DNA from: Cloacimonetes bacterium UBA4175
GTDB lineage: Bacteria > Cloacimonadota > Cloacimonadia > Cloacimonadales > Cloacimonadaceae
Length of the DNA stretch: 28,100 bases
Assembly (NCBI GenBank): GCA_002379855.1
Contig: DFUX01000003.1
Span: forward strand, 1 to 28,100
Direction of reading: 5' to 3'
The number at the start of each line of letters is the position of its first letter. Position 1 is the stretch's first letter. Both the position numbers and the translations under genes were made by a program. Shown here piece after piece: positions 16,623-24,830 of this stretch. The notes beneath the pieces were generated by a model. It made no database searches, had not been told where the DNA came from, and saw only the letters and a program-made list of their open reading frames with translations.

Positions 16623-16848
16623 GTGATCATTATGAAAATAATGTATCAGCTGGTAATAGCTATAACAATGAACAAGCCCGTTTGTTAAAATTCAGGCTCG
16701 TTTTCATGTAACATAGGTTAGTATTTGTCTTGCACCCCCAATGCAGTTGCTTAAATATCAGCTTGTTACCGCCCCGGTTCCGGCGTAGATAAGCACCCAT
16801 TATACTTGCGCCAGGAAACATAAAGGGCTCATTATCCTGTTTTTCCTT

Positions 16849-16929
16849 CATAGCCTCGTCCCTTGCTGCTACTGGCTTTGATGCCATCATCCTTAGGTCA
16901 TCCTTATAAATTATAAGGTTGACCCCAGG
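16849..16929 (-). repeat. Dispersed palindromic repeat, copy 2
   Basis: Bases 16883-16929 match copy 1 (463-509) at 43 of 47 positions, with looser similarity leftward to CATAGC at 16849. The 29-nt core at 16896-16924 is a nearly perfect palindrome: GGTCATCCTTATAA against TTATAAGGTTGACC with one T/T mismatch. Two of the differences from copy 1 lie in the loop-proximal part and extend the pairing here, which hints that structure rather than sequence is kept. It is located between convergent genes. Confidence 0.8.
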
Positions 16930-17057
16930 AAGACCCACGCCGGAGAGGGTGATGCAAATGAGGGCCTCCCCCCTCATAATATATAGGTGCTACGATTAGG
17001 ACGTAGAAAGGTGAAATGGAGAGAACCGGTTGTGATAATGCTATGATATCTGGCTGT

Positions 17058-17085
17058 AAAAAACGCGGGAACAGATGCTCCCGCG
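17058..17085 (-). terminator. Intrinsic terminator of the hydG operon
   Basis: Read on the minus strand, CGCGGGA and TCCCGCG (17085-17079 and 17070-17064) form a 7-bp GC-rich stem with an 8-base loop, followed directly by six T (17063-17058). It lies 28 bases beyond the hydG stop in the direction of transcription. Confidence 0.88.
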
Positions 17086-17112
17086 CAGTTTACATATTGG
17101 TTTTTTCTTTGA

Positions 17113-18522
17113 TCAGTAATACAAATCCCTTTGCCCAGCTTTCATGCTGGCCAGTTTATCCCGCACGGATTGGCGCATGTTATCGTCCTCTATGCGGGCT
17201 GTTTCGCTTTCGATCAATTCCATGCCCACTGCAAGGGTTCTGGGCGAGGAGAAGTCGTAGAGATACTCCGCAAAGGTGAGCAAGGCATTGGGGGTGCAAA
17301 AGCGTTTGACAAAGCCGGGAACGGCGAATTCCATGAAGTGTTCGCCAGTTCTTCCGGCGCGGTAGCAACTGGTGCAGAAGGAAGGGATGTAACCGCTTTT
17401 GGCAAGCTCATAGATCACGTCATCCAGACTGCGGGTATCTCCCAACACAAACTGGCTCTTTTTCCTGGATTCTTCGTCTTTGGAAGAGTAATCGCCCACT
17501 CCGATGCTGGAGCCGGCATCGATCTGGGAAATGCCATAGCGCATCACTTCATCGCGGATGGCGATCGGCTCCCTTGCTGTGAGGATCATGCCGGTATAGG
17601 GAACGCTGAGCCTGATGACGGCCACCATGTGTTTGAAATCTTCGTCCGACACCCGATGGGGCGGATGGTTGGCAAAATCGGTGCCAATGGCAGGCTCGAT
17701 GCGGGGGAAGGAGATCGTGTGCGGCCCCACTCCAAAGGTTTGCTCCAGATGAATGGTGTGGTAAAGCAGCCCCATCACCTCGAACTTCCAGTCGTAAAGC
17801 CCCATCAGGGCCCCGATTCCCAGGTCGTCGATACCGGCTTTCATGGCGCGGTCCAGTCCATCCAGCCTCCACAGGAAACTGCTTTTGGGCCCCCGCGGAT
17901 GGAGCCTGGCATAGGTCTCCTCATGGTAGGTTTCCTGAAAGATCTGATAGGTGCCGATGCCAACGGACTTGACGGTCCTGAATCCTTCGACGTCCAAGGG
18001 AGCGGCGTTGATGTTGACCCTGCGGATTTCGCCTTTGCTGTATTTGGTATCATACACTGTTTGCACGGTTTCCGCAATATACTCAGGTGAATAAATGGGG
18101 TGCTCGCCATAGACCATGATCAGGCGTTTGTGCCCCGTTTCCACCAGGGACTTGGTTTCCTCGATCAGTTGCTCGTGGCTGAGGGTGGAACGCACGCACT
18201 CCTTGTTGGAGATGCGGAAACCACAATAGACGCAGTCGTTCACGCACTCGTTGCCCACATAGAGAGGGGCAAAGAGGACGATCCTGTTGCCGTAGATACG
18301 TTCCTTGAGCTCGTGCGCTCCTTGCAGGATAAGCTGTTTGAGCTCCGGATCGCTCACGCTGAGCAAGGCGGCTGTTTCGTCAGGCTCGAGGCGCTGTTTG
18401 TCCAGTGATTTGGCGATGATGTCCCTTACGCGGGATTCCGGAGCGTGAGCCTGGGACTCGATAAGTTCGTTGATCGTGTTTGTGGGAATAAAGGATTTGA
18501 GGCCTTCTGTGCTGATTTTCAT
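17113..18522 (-). CDS. hydG: [FeFe]-hydrogenase maturase HydG (radical SAM tyrosine lyase)
   Basis: HydG cleaves tyrosine to p-cresol, CO and cyanide, and builds the Fe(CO)2CN unit for the H-cluster of [FeFe] hydrogenase. The 469-residue protein has the radical-SAM motif CX3CX2C at C93, C97 and C100 (CVNDCVYCGF). It also has the C-terminal CX2CX22C cluster at C383, C386 and C409 (FCTSCYRAGRTGEHFM), which separates HydG from the thiamine enzyme ThiH. Length is normal. The ATG has GGAG upstream on the minus strand. The gene lies 17 bases after a TM1266-type regulator gene in one operon ending at an intrinsic terminator. HydE, HydF and the hydrogenase itself are not in the window and must be elsewhere. 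Its presence points to fermentative H2 metabolism. Confidence 0.93.
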   Translation of the reverse strand: MKISTEGLKSFIPTNTINELIESQAHAPESRVRDIIAKSLDKQRLEPDETAALLSVSDPELKQLILQGAHELKERIYGNRIVLFAPLYVGNECVNDCVYCGFRISNKECVRSTLSHEQLIEETKSLVETGHKRLIMVYGEHPIYSPEYIAETVQTVYDTKYSKGEIRRVNINAAPLDVEGFRTVKSVGIGTYQIFQETYHEETYARLHPRGPKSSFLWRLDGLDRAMKAGIDDLGIGALMGLYDWKFEVMGLLYHTIHLEQTFGVGPHTISFPRIEPAIGTDFANHPPHRVSDEDFKHMVAVIRLSVPYTGMILTAREPIAIRDEVMRYGISQIDAGSSIGVGDYSSKDEESRKKSQFVLGDTRSLDDVIYELAKSGYIPSFCTSCYRAGRTGEHFMEFAVPGFVKRFCTPNALLTFAEYLYDFSSPRTLAVGMELIESETARIEDDNMRQSVRDKLASMKAGQRDLYY

Positions 18523-18539
18523 TTTAACTCCACTATGTA

Positions 18540-18788
18540 TCAGATTTTTAAAGTGATGGTTTTAACTTTTACCGCGGGCAGCTGGCCCAGCTTTCCGGAA
18601 AACGCGCCCAATTCGTCCAAATCCATTTCCAGGATCAGAAAGATAACCGATACGTTGCGATCCCGCATCGGATATCCGACCCTGAGCAATATGTGTTGTG
18701 CGTTTTGGTGCAAGATAGAGTTAACCGGATCGTGTGCCATTTCGATATTGTCGATCACTATGCTTACCACATGGCGTTTCTTTTCCAT
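18540..18788 (-). CDS. TM1266-family iron-only hydrogenase system putative regulator
   Basis: This 82-residue protein matches the small ACT-like family typified by Thermotoga maritima TM1266. Characteristic pieces are VSIVIDN near the start, HILLRVGYPMRDRNVSVIFL in the middle, and GAFSGKLGQLPAVKVKT near the end. The fold resembles the C-terminal ligand-binding half of NikR, but no DNA-binding domain is present, so the regulator name in databases rests on gene context. It lies directly before hydG on the same strand, 17 bases apart, the linkage that gave the family its name. The ATG has AAAGGTGG upstream. A 7-bp dyad about 60-80 bases upstream may be a control site for this operon. Confidence 0.87.
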   Translation of the reverse strand: MEKKRHVVSIVIDNIEMAHDPVNSILHQNAQHILLRVGYPMRDRNVSVIFLILEMDLDELGAFSGKLGQLPAVKVKTITLKI

Positions 18789-18847
18789 AATATACCACCT
18801 TTGGCGTATGATCTGATTTGGGAGAGAGATAGGCTGATTGCTTCTGA

Positions 18848-18869
18848 GGTGAAAAACAACTCTTTCACC
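18848..18869. promoter_or_regulatory. Inverted repeat upstream of the regulator-hydG operon
   Basis: GGTGAAA (18848-18854) and TTTCACC (18863-18869) form a perfect 7-bp dyad with an 8-base spacer. On the minus strand it overlaps TTTTCA, a possible -35 box, with TATCTC 18 bases further on as a weak -10. The placement suits an operator for the hydG operon or, less likely, for the divergent gene at 19037. Confidence 0.4.
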
Positions 18870-19036
18870 CTCGATGCCGGAACGAATCCCTCATCTCAGG
18901 TCAGTTTTATCTCATATTTTCACGCCCCCTTTTTTTGGCAAGTGATTTTTTAACTTGACATTCAGACCAGCCGGAAGAGAATGACACGCATATTGTTTAG
19001 ATATTTGTTATCAATAACTTAACTGGTATTGATCTT

Positions 19037-19999
19037 ATGAAAAAATTAGTAACCACATATATATTATTGATTATCCTGTATGGATTATCCGCCACGGCTG
19101 GATTCACTTGGTACTCTCAGAGTGACAGCCGTTGGGAAAGTAAGCGATTGGGCAATTCCCGCAGTTCGATCGGCAAAAGTGGGTGCGTGCTATCCTGCCT
19201 CTCGATGCTGCTCAGCGCGGAGGCTTCCAATCCCAGAGTCACGCCAGATAATCTCAATGAATGGCTGAGGCAAAACGACGGCTATGTTGGAAACCTGATG
19301 CGCTGGCAGGTGGCTGCAGAGATCGATGGCAGCGGATTGGGACTGGAATTGCAGAGCCAGACCAGCAAAAACAACGATTGGAATTATCTGAGCGGAGAGC
19401 TGGACAAGGGAAACAAGGTGATTGTGAAGGTCAAAGGCCGCTCCAGCCACTGGGTTCTGGTGGTAAAGCGAGACGGCCCGGCCAACAAAGCTTCCTCTTA
19501 TATCATCAACGATCCGGGCACGGACTCCTTTCAAAAACGCACCCTGGCCTATTTCGGAGGATTCAAGGCAGCCCGCTCCTATTCGGGTAACTGGCTGGAT
19601 GAAGAAGCATTCAACCTCAACTCCGAGATCAATGTGGTGCCTGTGAATACCGATGAGGAATTCCTCTATGAGTTGAGCGACCTGCCCATCCCGGCGGATG
19701 TGTTTGTGACCCTGGAAAACAAACTGCAGGTGGGGATCTCGGGCTACTTCATGCTGGGGCTTTTCGACAGCGACAACAAGCTGGTGCGTACCATAGATTA
19801 CGAGTATGCCTCCCTGGGGCCGGAAGAAAAGATCGACCTGATCTACGAAATGGCAGATATCAGCCCCCTCAACACGGAAGGTCAGGACCTGCGCATCATT
19901 TACAGCAAGTATTTCACAGCCTTCCCCTCTCTCAATGAAACTCTCGCCCTGCCCAGCCCCGGACTGTTGAATTATACCAACACTACACAGAACCAGTAA
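19037..19999 (+). CDS. Secreted C39-like cysteine peptidase domain protein
   Basis: This 320-residue protein has an N-terminal signal peptide (about residues 1-21) and then a papain-like C39 peptidase domain. The catalytic elements appear to be C50 in GKSGCVLSCLSMLLS, H138 in GRSSHWVLVV, and D159 in IINDPG, the expected Cys-His-Asp order. The segment SQSDSRWESKRLGN before the cysteine is typical of stand-alone members. The C-terminal 130 residues form a separate, acidic, beta-rich region that I do not recognise. No ABC transporter or bacteriocin precursor is nearby, so this is not the leader-peptidase form linked to export. A role in trimming envelope or extracellular peptides is likely. It is a single gene, divergent from the hydG operon. 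Confidence 0.8.
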   Translation: MKKLVTTYILLIILYGLSATAGFTWYSQSDSRWESKRLGNSRSSIGKSGCVLSCLSMLLSAEASNPRVTPDNLNEWLRQNDGYVGNLMRWQVAAEIDGSGLGLELQSQTSKNNDWNYLSGELDKGNKVIVKVKGRSSHWVLVVKRDGPANKASSYIINDPGTDSFQKRTLAYFGGFKAARSYSGNWLDEEAFNLNSEINVVPVNTDEEFLYELSDLPIPADVFVTLENKLQVGISGYFMLGLFDSDNKLVRTIDYEYASLGPEEKIDLIYEMADISPLNTEGQDLRIIYSKYFTAFPSLNETLALPSPGLLNYTNTTQNQ

Positions 20000-20091
20000 G
20001 CATCCAATCTGATCTCCTTCACTGACGCGCGCTGATCTGTAAAAACAGTTCATGCCTAATCCCTTCAGGCAGACTATGGCAAAAATGATAC

Positions 20092-20112
20092 AAACAGGGT
20101 TTGCTGTTTTTT
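20092..20112 (+). terminator. Weak candidate terminator after the C39 gene
   Basis: AAACAG (20092-20097), a 6-base loop and CTGTTT (20104-20109) are followed by three more T. The stem is short and AT-rich, so termination is possible but not strong. It lies about 90 bases after the gene stop. Confidence 0.35.
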
Positions 20113-20171
20113 CTTAGTTTGTTACTCAGCTATCAGTTATATCGGATTATGGAATTATTTCAACAAAAAGC

Positions 20172-20190
20172 TTGACGAAAATGGCGTCAA
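20172..20190. promoter_or_regulatory. Inverted repeat before the glycogen operon
   Basis: TTGACG (20172-20177) and CGTCAA (20185-20190) form a 6-bp dyad with a 7-base spacer. A CATAAT at 20204-20209 could be a -10 box, which would place transcription start near 20216. This makes the dyad a possible operator just upstream of the glycogen genes. Confidence 0.3.
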
Positions 20191-20236
20191 CCAAATGCTC
20201 CCTCATAATGACAAAATGGACAATACAGGGGGTCCT

Positions 20237-22267
20237 GTGAACAATTATTTTATGGAAACCCACCATCATGAGTGGATTTTGACCAACAGACTTGGTTCCT
20301 ATGCCTTAGGCACGGGTAACCTGATCAACCAACGCAAATACCATGGACTGCTGATCGCCAGCAACGAGCAGTTTCAGCGCTACCATCTGGTGGCGGGAAT
20401 CGAAGAAAAGGTGGAATGGCGTGGTCAGACTATCCATCTGGACAGCAACAACTACAGCAACTGCATTTATCCGGAGGGGTTCCTCTATCTGGTCAAGTCA
20501 TGGTTGAGGCCCCATCCCGCCTTTTTATACTCCGCGATACCTCATCAAAACGACATCCTGATCCGCAAGGACATACTGATGGATGAACGCAGTAACACGG
20601 TGTTGGTGAAATACACCAATCTGGGCCATCATCCCTTGCATTTTTGCCTGCATCCCAAGTTCACGATGGTGATGCACCACGAGTTGAACCACCCTGGCTC
20701 CATGGATCATCTTGATATCCCGACCGCAGTGGAAAACACTGATCAGGGCAGCAGTTTCGGCGCTTTGCGGCAAGACAATCACATCGGCGTGTACGGGCAT
20801 CTGGCCAAAGGCGAGATCACTCACAACCGCTTTGTGTACTACAATGTTTTCTTCCCCTGGGAAGTTATGAACGGATACCCTGGAATCGGCGATCAAATCA
20901 GCCTCTTTGAACTGAACTTTACCCTCAAGGTGGGCGAACACAACTGCCTGCTCTTTTCGGATACCCCCATCGATGATCCACAAAAAATGATCAGACGCAT
21001 CGAAAGACGCTATTCCAGACTCGCTAAGCCCGCTGACCTGCCCCGCAGGCCAGACCGCAACGACAGCCTGTTGGAAGGCCTCGATTACGAGGACAACACG
21101 CTTTTTAAGTATGAAGATTATCTTGATCTGCTTCGCTTTTCCCTGGCGGACTTCATCTCCAATAATGATATTGTGGCTGGCTATCCTTTTTATGGCGCCT
21201 GGGGCAGGGACACCATGCTCGTGCTCAACGCTTTGCTGCACGACGAGGGAAACCTGAAACTGGTGGAAGCCATACTGCGCAAATACAGCCTTCAACTCAA
21301 CAATGGCTTGATCCCCAATATGCAGCGGGAATCGGGAAGGGAAGCCAATTATGACACTGTGGACGCAACTCTCTGGTATGTGATCCTGCTATGGAAACTT
21401 GGCAAACGAAAAGCCAAAGCCGCATATTGGAAAGAGGTTATCCTCCTCTGCGAAGATGTGCTGAAAAACGTGCTGACTAACCAGCACTGGCCTTACTTTG
21501 TGCGCGAGGACGGCTTGATCGAGTTGAAGGAAGAGTTTGCCCACGCCACCTGGATGGATGTGCGCATCGACGGCAAGGCAGTCACTCCTCGCAACGGCGC
21601 TCCGGTGGAGATCAACGCTCTGTGGTACAATGCCATCTGCTGCTATGCCGCGATGTGTGAAGAATATTCCAAGACCTCCTCAGTTCCCTATATCCCCTTT
21701 GACCGGCTGATGGAAATGAAAGACCTGATCCATGAGTCGTTCCAGAAGTTCTGGCTGGGAGACTATCTGGCGGACAGGCTGATCGGAGACGAGCCAGTCC
21801 GTGAGATACGCCCCAACGCGGTGATAGCCCTGTCGCTTCCCTGGAGCCTCATCGATCTGGAGCAGATGGAACTGGTCTGGCAAAAAGCCTTTGAGGAGCT
21901 TTACACTCCCTATGGGCTGCGCACCCTAAGCAACAAGGATCCACGTTTCATGAAGAAATATTACGGCAACCAGAGAGAGAGGGATCTGGCATACCACAAC
22001 GGCAGTGTCTGGGCCTGGCTCTTGGGGTCGTTCTGCGGCCTTTATCTCAAGATTTGGCGGGGCAGGATCCCAGACAAAGATATCGCCGGCAAACTAAGCG
22101 AGCTGATAGCCAAATTCAGATCCGGCTTCATGCGTGGGCATATCGCCTCTTTGGCCCAAATCTGGGATGGCGAGAACCCCCATTTTCCCAAAGGAGCGCC
22201 CGCTCAGGCGATCAGCGTGGCTGCCCTCTATAACATAGAAAGCTTCATCGCCTCAATCGGGGAGTGA
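20237..22267 (+). CDS. Glycogen debranching enzyme (amylo-alpha-1,6-glucosidase, GH133)
   Basis: This cytoplasmic enzyme removes alpha-1,6 branches of glycogen. The protein has an N-terminal domain starting EWILTNRLGSYALGTGN, typical of the archaeal/bacterial debranching type. A catalytic (alpha/alpha)6 barrel follows with GYPFYGAWGRDTMLVLNALL, NGLIPNMQ, VDATLW, TWMDVRIDG, PVEINALWYN and YHNGSVWAWLLGSF, all family hallmarks. No signal peptide is present. Two starts are possible: the ATG at 20195 (690 residues) has no ribosome binding site, whereas the GTG at 20237 (676 residues) has AGGGGG at 20227-20232 and fits family N-termini better, so I chose the GTG. It leads a packed run with a glycogen-synthase-like transferase and a GH57 enzyme, the glycogen cluster known from Bacteroidota. 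Confidence 0.9.
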   Translation: MNNYFMETHHHEWILTNRLGSYALGTGNLINQRKYHGLLIASNEQFQRYHLVAGIEEKVEWRGQTIHLDSNNYSNCIYPEGFLYLVKSWLRPHPAFLYSAIPHQNDILIRKDILMDERSNTVLVKYTNLGHHPLHFCLHPKFTMVMHHELNHPGSMDHLDIPTAVENTDQGSSFGALRQDNHIGVYGHLAKGEITHNRFVYYNVFFPWEVMNGYPGIGDQISLFELNFTLKVGEHNCLLFSDTPIDDPQKMIRRIERRYSRLAKPADLPRRPDRNDSLLEGLDYEDNTLFKYEDYLDLLRFSLADFISNNDIVAGYPFYGAWGRDTMLVLNALLHDEGNLKLVEAILRKYSLQLNNGLIPNMQRESGREANYDTVDATLWYVILLWKLGKRKAKAAYWKEVILLCEDVLKNVLTNQHWPYFVREDGLIELKEEFAHATWMDVRIDGKAVTPRNGAPVEINALWYNAICCYAAMCEEYSKTSSVPYIPFDRLMEMKDLIHESFQKFWLGDYLADRLIGDEPVREIRPNAVIALSLPWSLIDLEQMELVWQKAFEELYTPYGLRTLSNKDPRFMKKYYGNQRERDLAYHNGSVWAWLLGSFCGLYLKIWRGRIPDKDIAGKLSELIAKFRSGFMRGHIASLAQIWDGENPHFPKGAPAQAISVAALYNIESFIASIGE

Positions 22268-22270
22268 CCA

Positions 22271-23620
22271 ATGAAGATATTGATGTTCACCTGGGAATTT
22301 CCGCCCCTGATCTCCGGGGGCCTTGGCATGGCCTGTTACGGCATGGTAAAAGCCCTGCTGGCTCTGGGTATCAAGATAGACCTTGTCCTGCCCACCAAGG
22401 AAGCCGTCTATTTTCCGCTCAGGCAGGAAAGCGATGTGGACACCCTGCCGGCTGTATTCATGGACGCGTCCATGCACAGGAAATACCTCAACATAAGCTT
22501 CAGTTCCCTGCAAGAACGTTTGGAATACATAGGAATCAGCGGAAGGCCGGAATCCTACATCCAACTGGATGAGATTCGGGATTATCTGAAAGAAGTCAAG
22601 AAGGAGACCTGGCAATCAGTCACCACCGTCAAAGAAGAGCAGGAGCTGTTTGCCGATATGACCGCGCACCTGATCGGGGATGAAGACCTGATCAAAAAGG
22701 TGCAGGAATACACCCTCAGGGCTGAACGTTTTGCCCGTGAGCTTGATTACAACCTGATCCATGCCCACGACTGGCTCACCTATCCGTCTGGCATGCTTGC
22801 AAAGAAAATATCCGGCCGGCCTCTGGTGGTACACATCCATGCCACGGAGTTTGACCGGGCGGGAGGACCAGGCGACGAACGGGTACACAAGATAGAACAC
22901 AGCGGCATGATGTATGCCGACAAGGTGATTGCCGTATCCAAATACACCGCGCAGATGATCATGTCCCGCTATCGGATCGATACTGCCAAAATCAAGATCG
23001 TGCACAACGCCTTCACCCTCTCTGAGGATATTGTGCTTACCAAGAAGAGGATATTTAAGGGGCCAACGGTGCTTTTCCTGGGCAGGCTCACTCTGCAAAA
23101 GGGGCCGGACTATTATCTGGAGGTCGCCGAGAAAGTGATCCAGGCACACCCGGAAGCCCGCTTTATCATGGCTGGCACGGGAGATATGTCCCGCAAGCTG
23201 TTGCGCCGCTCGGCATCCCTGAAGCTTAAAAACAAATTTCTCTTCACTGGTTTCCTCAACCGCAACCAAGTGGAGGACGTCCTCAGAGCTTCCGATATTT
23301 ACATGCTTCCCTCGGTCTCTGAACCTTTTGGAATATCACCCCTGGAAGCCATGGCCTTTGGACTCACCTCGATAATCTCCAAGCAGTCCGGAGTGTCTGA
23401 GGTGGTCAATCACGCGTTTAAGATCGATTTTTGGGATGTGGACCTGATGGCGGAGACCATCAATCACCTCATCGAACAACCTGAAGAATGCAGGCGCATT
23501 GGTTTCGAAGGCATGCAGGAAGTTAACGCCATACGCTGGCATGAGGCTGCCGAAAAGATCAGGCTGGTCTATTCCGTCACACTGTCCGAGTTCATCAAAA
23601 AAGAAATTCCTGAAAGGTAA
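22271..23620 (+). CDS. Glycogen-synthase-like glycosyltransferase (GT4/GT5 type)
   Basis: This 449-residue GT-B transferase probably extends alpha-1,4-glucan from a nucleotide-glucose donor. It opens MKILMFTWEFPPLISGGLGM with the glycine-rich loop of glycogen and starch synthases. It then has LIHAHDWLTYPSG and HIHATEFDRAGG in the acceptor domain, VLFLGRLTLQKGPDYYLEVA at the start of the donor domain, and the complete EX7E motif in SEPFGISPLEAMAFG. It begins three bases after the debranching gene and ends four bases before the GH57 gene, so a role in the same glycogen pathway is strongly implied. Family GT4 members in this position are often annotated simply as glycosyltransferase; no ADP-glucose pyrophosphorylase is present in the window to settle the donor. 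Confidence 0.82.
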   Translation: MKILMFTWEFPPLISGGLGMACYGMVKALLALGIKIDLVLPTKEAVYFPLRQESDVDTLPAVFMDASMHRKYLNISFSSLQERLEYIGISGRPESYIQLDEIRDYLKEVKKETWQSVTTVKEEQELFADMTAHLIGDEDLIKKVQEYTLRAERFARELDYNLIHAHDWLTYPSGMLAKKISGRPLVVHIHATEFDRAGGPGDERVHKIEHSGMMYADKVIAVSKYTAQMIMSRYRIDTAKIKIVHNAFTLSEDIVLTKKRIFKGPTVLFLGRLTLQKGPDYYLEVAEKVIQAHPEARFIMAGTGDMSRKLLRRSASLKLKNKFLFTGFLNRNQVEDVLRASDIYMLPSVSEPFGISPLEAMAFGLTSIISKQSGVSEVVNHAFKIDFWDVDLMAETINHLIEQPEECRRIGFEGMQEVNAIRWHEAAEKIRLVYSVTLSEFIKKEIPER

Positions 23621-23624
23621 CAGT

Positions 23625-24821
23625 ATGCTGAACATAGTCTTTTATTTCCAGGTGCATCAGCCCTACCGCTTGCGCCACATCAACGTTTTGGATATCGGCA
23701 AAAAAGCCAACCTCTTCGATGACGCTCTCAACGGCCAGGTGATGCGCAAAGTGGCCCAGAAATGCTATCTGCCCACGAACAACCTGCTCTTGTCCCTCAT
23801 CAGGAAGCACGCGGGGAGGTTCAAGATAGCTTATTCCATCACCGGAACCGCGATCGAGCAATTCAAGCTCTTCAGCCCTGAAACGCTCGATTCCTTCAAG
23901 GCTTTGGCCGACACCGGCTGCGTGGAGTTCCTGGGCGAAACCTACTACCACTCACTGTCTTTCCTGTATGACACGAACGAGTTTCTGGACCAGGTGGCCA
24001 TGCACCGGGAACTGATGAAAAACGAGTTTGGCTACTTCACAGAAACCTTCCGCAACACAGAGTTGATTTATCAGGACAAGCTGTCGGACCTGGTCTTTGA
24101 GATCGAAGGATTCAAGACCATCATAACGGAAGGGGTGGAACGCATCCTGCAATGGCGCACGCCTCTCTATGCCTACAAGAACTACTCCAAAGACATCAAC
24201 CTGCTGCTCAAGTATTACCAGCTTTCGGACGACATCGCTTTCCGCTTTTCTGACCGGGACTGGCCGGAGTATCCCCTCACAGTGGGAAAGTTTGTGAACT
24301 GGATCGATCACCTGACCCTGGCCGAGAAGAAAAACCGCAACCAGTTCCTGAACTTGTTTATGGATTACGAGACCTTTGGCGAGCACCAATGGGCGGAATC
24401 CGGCATCTTCGACTTCATGCAGCATTTTCCCGATGAAGTGCTCAAACGTGATCACCTGGGCTTTGCCACTCCCAAAGAGACTTTTGCGCTGTCCAACTAT
24501 CAGCAGGAAGCCCTGTCGTTCCCGGAACCGGTTTCCTGGGCTGACGAACAGCGTGACCTGTCCGCCTGGCTGGGTAACGATATGCAGCTTAACGCGATCG
24601 AAACCCTCTATGAGCTACTGGAAAAAGTGAAAACAAAGGGTGACCCCCAGCTTTTGGAAATCGCCCGCAAACTGAGTACCTCCGACCATTTCTACTATAT
24701 GTGCACCAAATACTTTCAGGATGGGGACGTGCACAAATATTTCTCCCCCTACGACTCCCCCGACCAAGCCTACATCTATTTCATCAACGCTTTGGCCGAT
24801 CTGGAAGAAAGGCTTAGCTGA
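23625..24821 (+). CDS. GH57 family glycoside hydrolase/glucanotransferase
   Basis: This is an alpha-glucan-active enzyme of family GH57, 398 residues, cytoplasmic. The family motifs are HQPYR (11-15), the FLGETYYHS segment, FRNTELIY with E146 as the likely nucleophile, and FMDYETFGEHQ with D247 as the likely acid/base, so it should be active. The compact length matches the alpha-amylase-like members found beside debranching enzymes in Bacteroidota rather than the long branching enzymes. A longer in-frame start at 23499 lies within the previous gene. The ATG at 23625 has AAAGG seven bases upstream and gives the standard N-terminus. Substrate could be amylose or maltodextrin; hydrolysis and transglycosylation cannot be told apart from sequence. 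Confidence 0.88.
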   Translation: MLNIVFYFQVHQPYRLRHINVLDIGKKANLFDDALNGQVMRKVAQKCYLPTNNLLLSLIRKHAGRFKIAYSITGTAIEQFKLFSPETLDSFKALADTGCVEFLGETYYHSLSFLYDTNEFLDQVAMHRELMKNEFGYFTETFRNTELIYQDKLSDLVFEIEGFKTIITEGVERILQWRTPLYAYKNYSKDINLLLKYYQLSDDIAFRFSDRDWPEYPLTVGKFVNWIDHLTLAEKKNRNQFLNLFMDYETFGEHQWAESGIFDFMQHFPDEVLKRDHLGFATPKETFALSNYQQEALSFPEPVSWADEQRDLSAWLGNDMQLNAIETLYELLEKVKTKGDPQLLEIARKLSTSDHFYYMCTKYFQDGDVHKYFSPYDSPDQAYIYFINALADLEERLS

Positions 24822-24830
24822 GGAGGAGTT

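Larger units (their letters stand above)
16623..17112. other. Intergenic region between convergent genes
   Basis: No gene is called here. A 105-codon minus-strand frame at 16977-16660 runs through the repeat and has no family resemblance. The region holds repeat copy 2 (about 16849-16929) and the minus-strand terminator of the hydG operon (17058-17085). Just after the FG-GAP stop, AACAA and TTGTT at about 16670-16685 make only a weak hairpin. Confidence 0.6.

Noticed and set aside
16660..16977. 105-codon minus-strand frame through repeat copy 2, with peptide similarity to a frame through copy 1 (PGVNL, then YKDDLRMMA)
   Set aside because: The similarity follows from DNA identity in the repeat; copy 3 has a stop codon just before the shared part, so a conserved protein is unlikely.
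17131..18090. 319-codon + strand open frame
   Set aside because: It is antisense to hydG, which has all family motifs in the correct frame.
18955..18983. Promoter for the C39 gene from TTGACA at 18955-18960
   Set aside because: No -10-like hexamer occurs at 16-18 bases, so I left it out.
19190..20053. 287-codon minus-strand open frame
   Set aside because: It lies antisense to the C39 peptidase-like gene and shows no domain or ribosome binding site.
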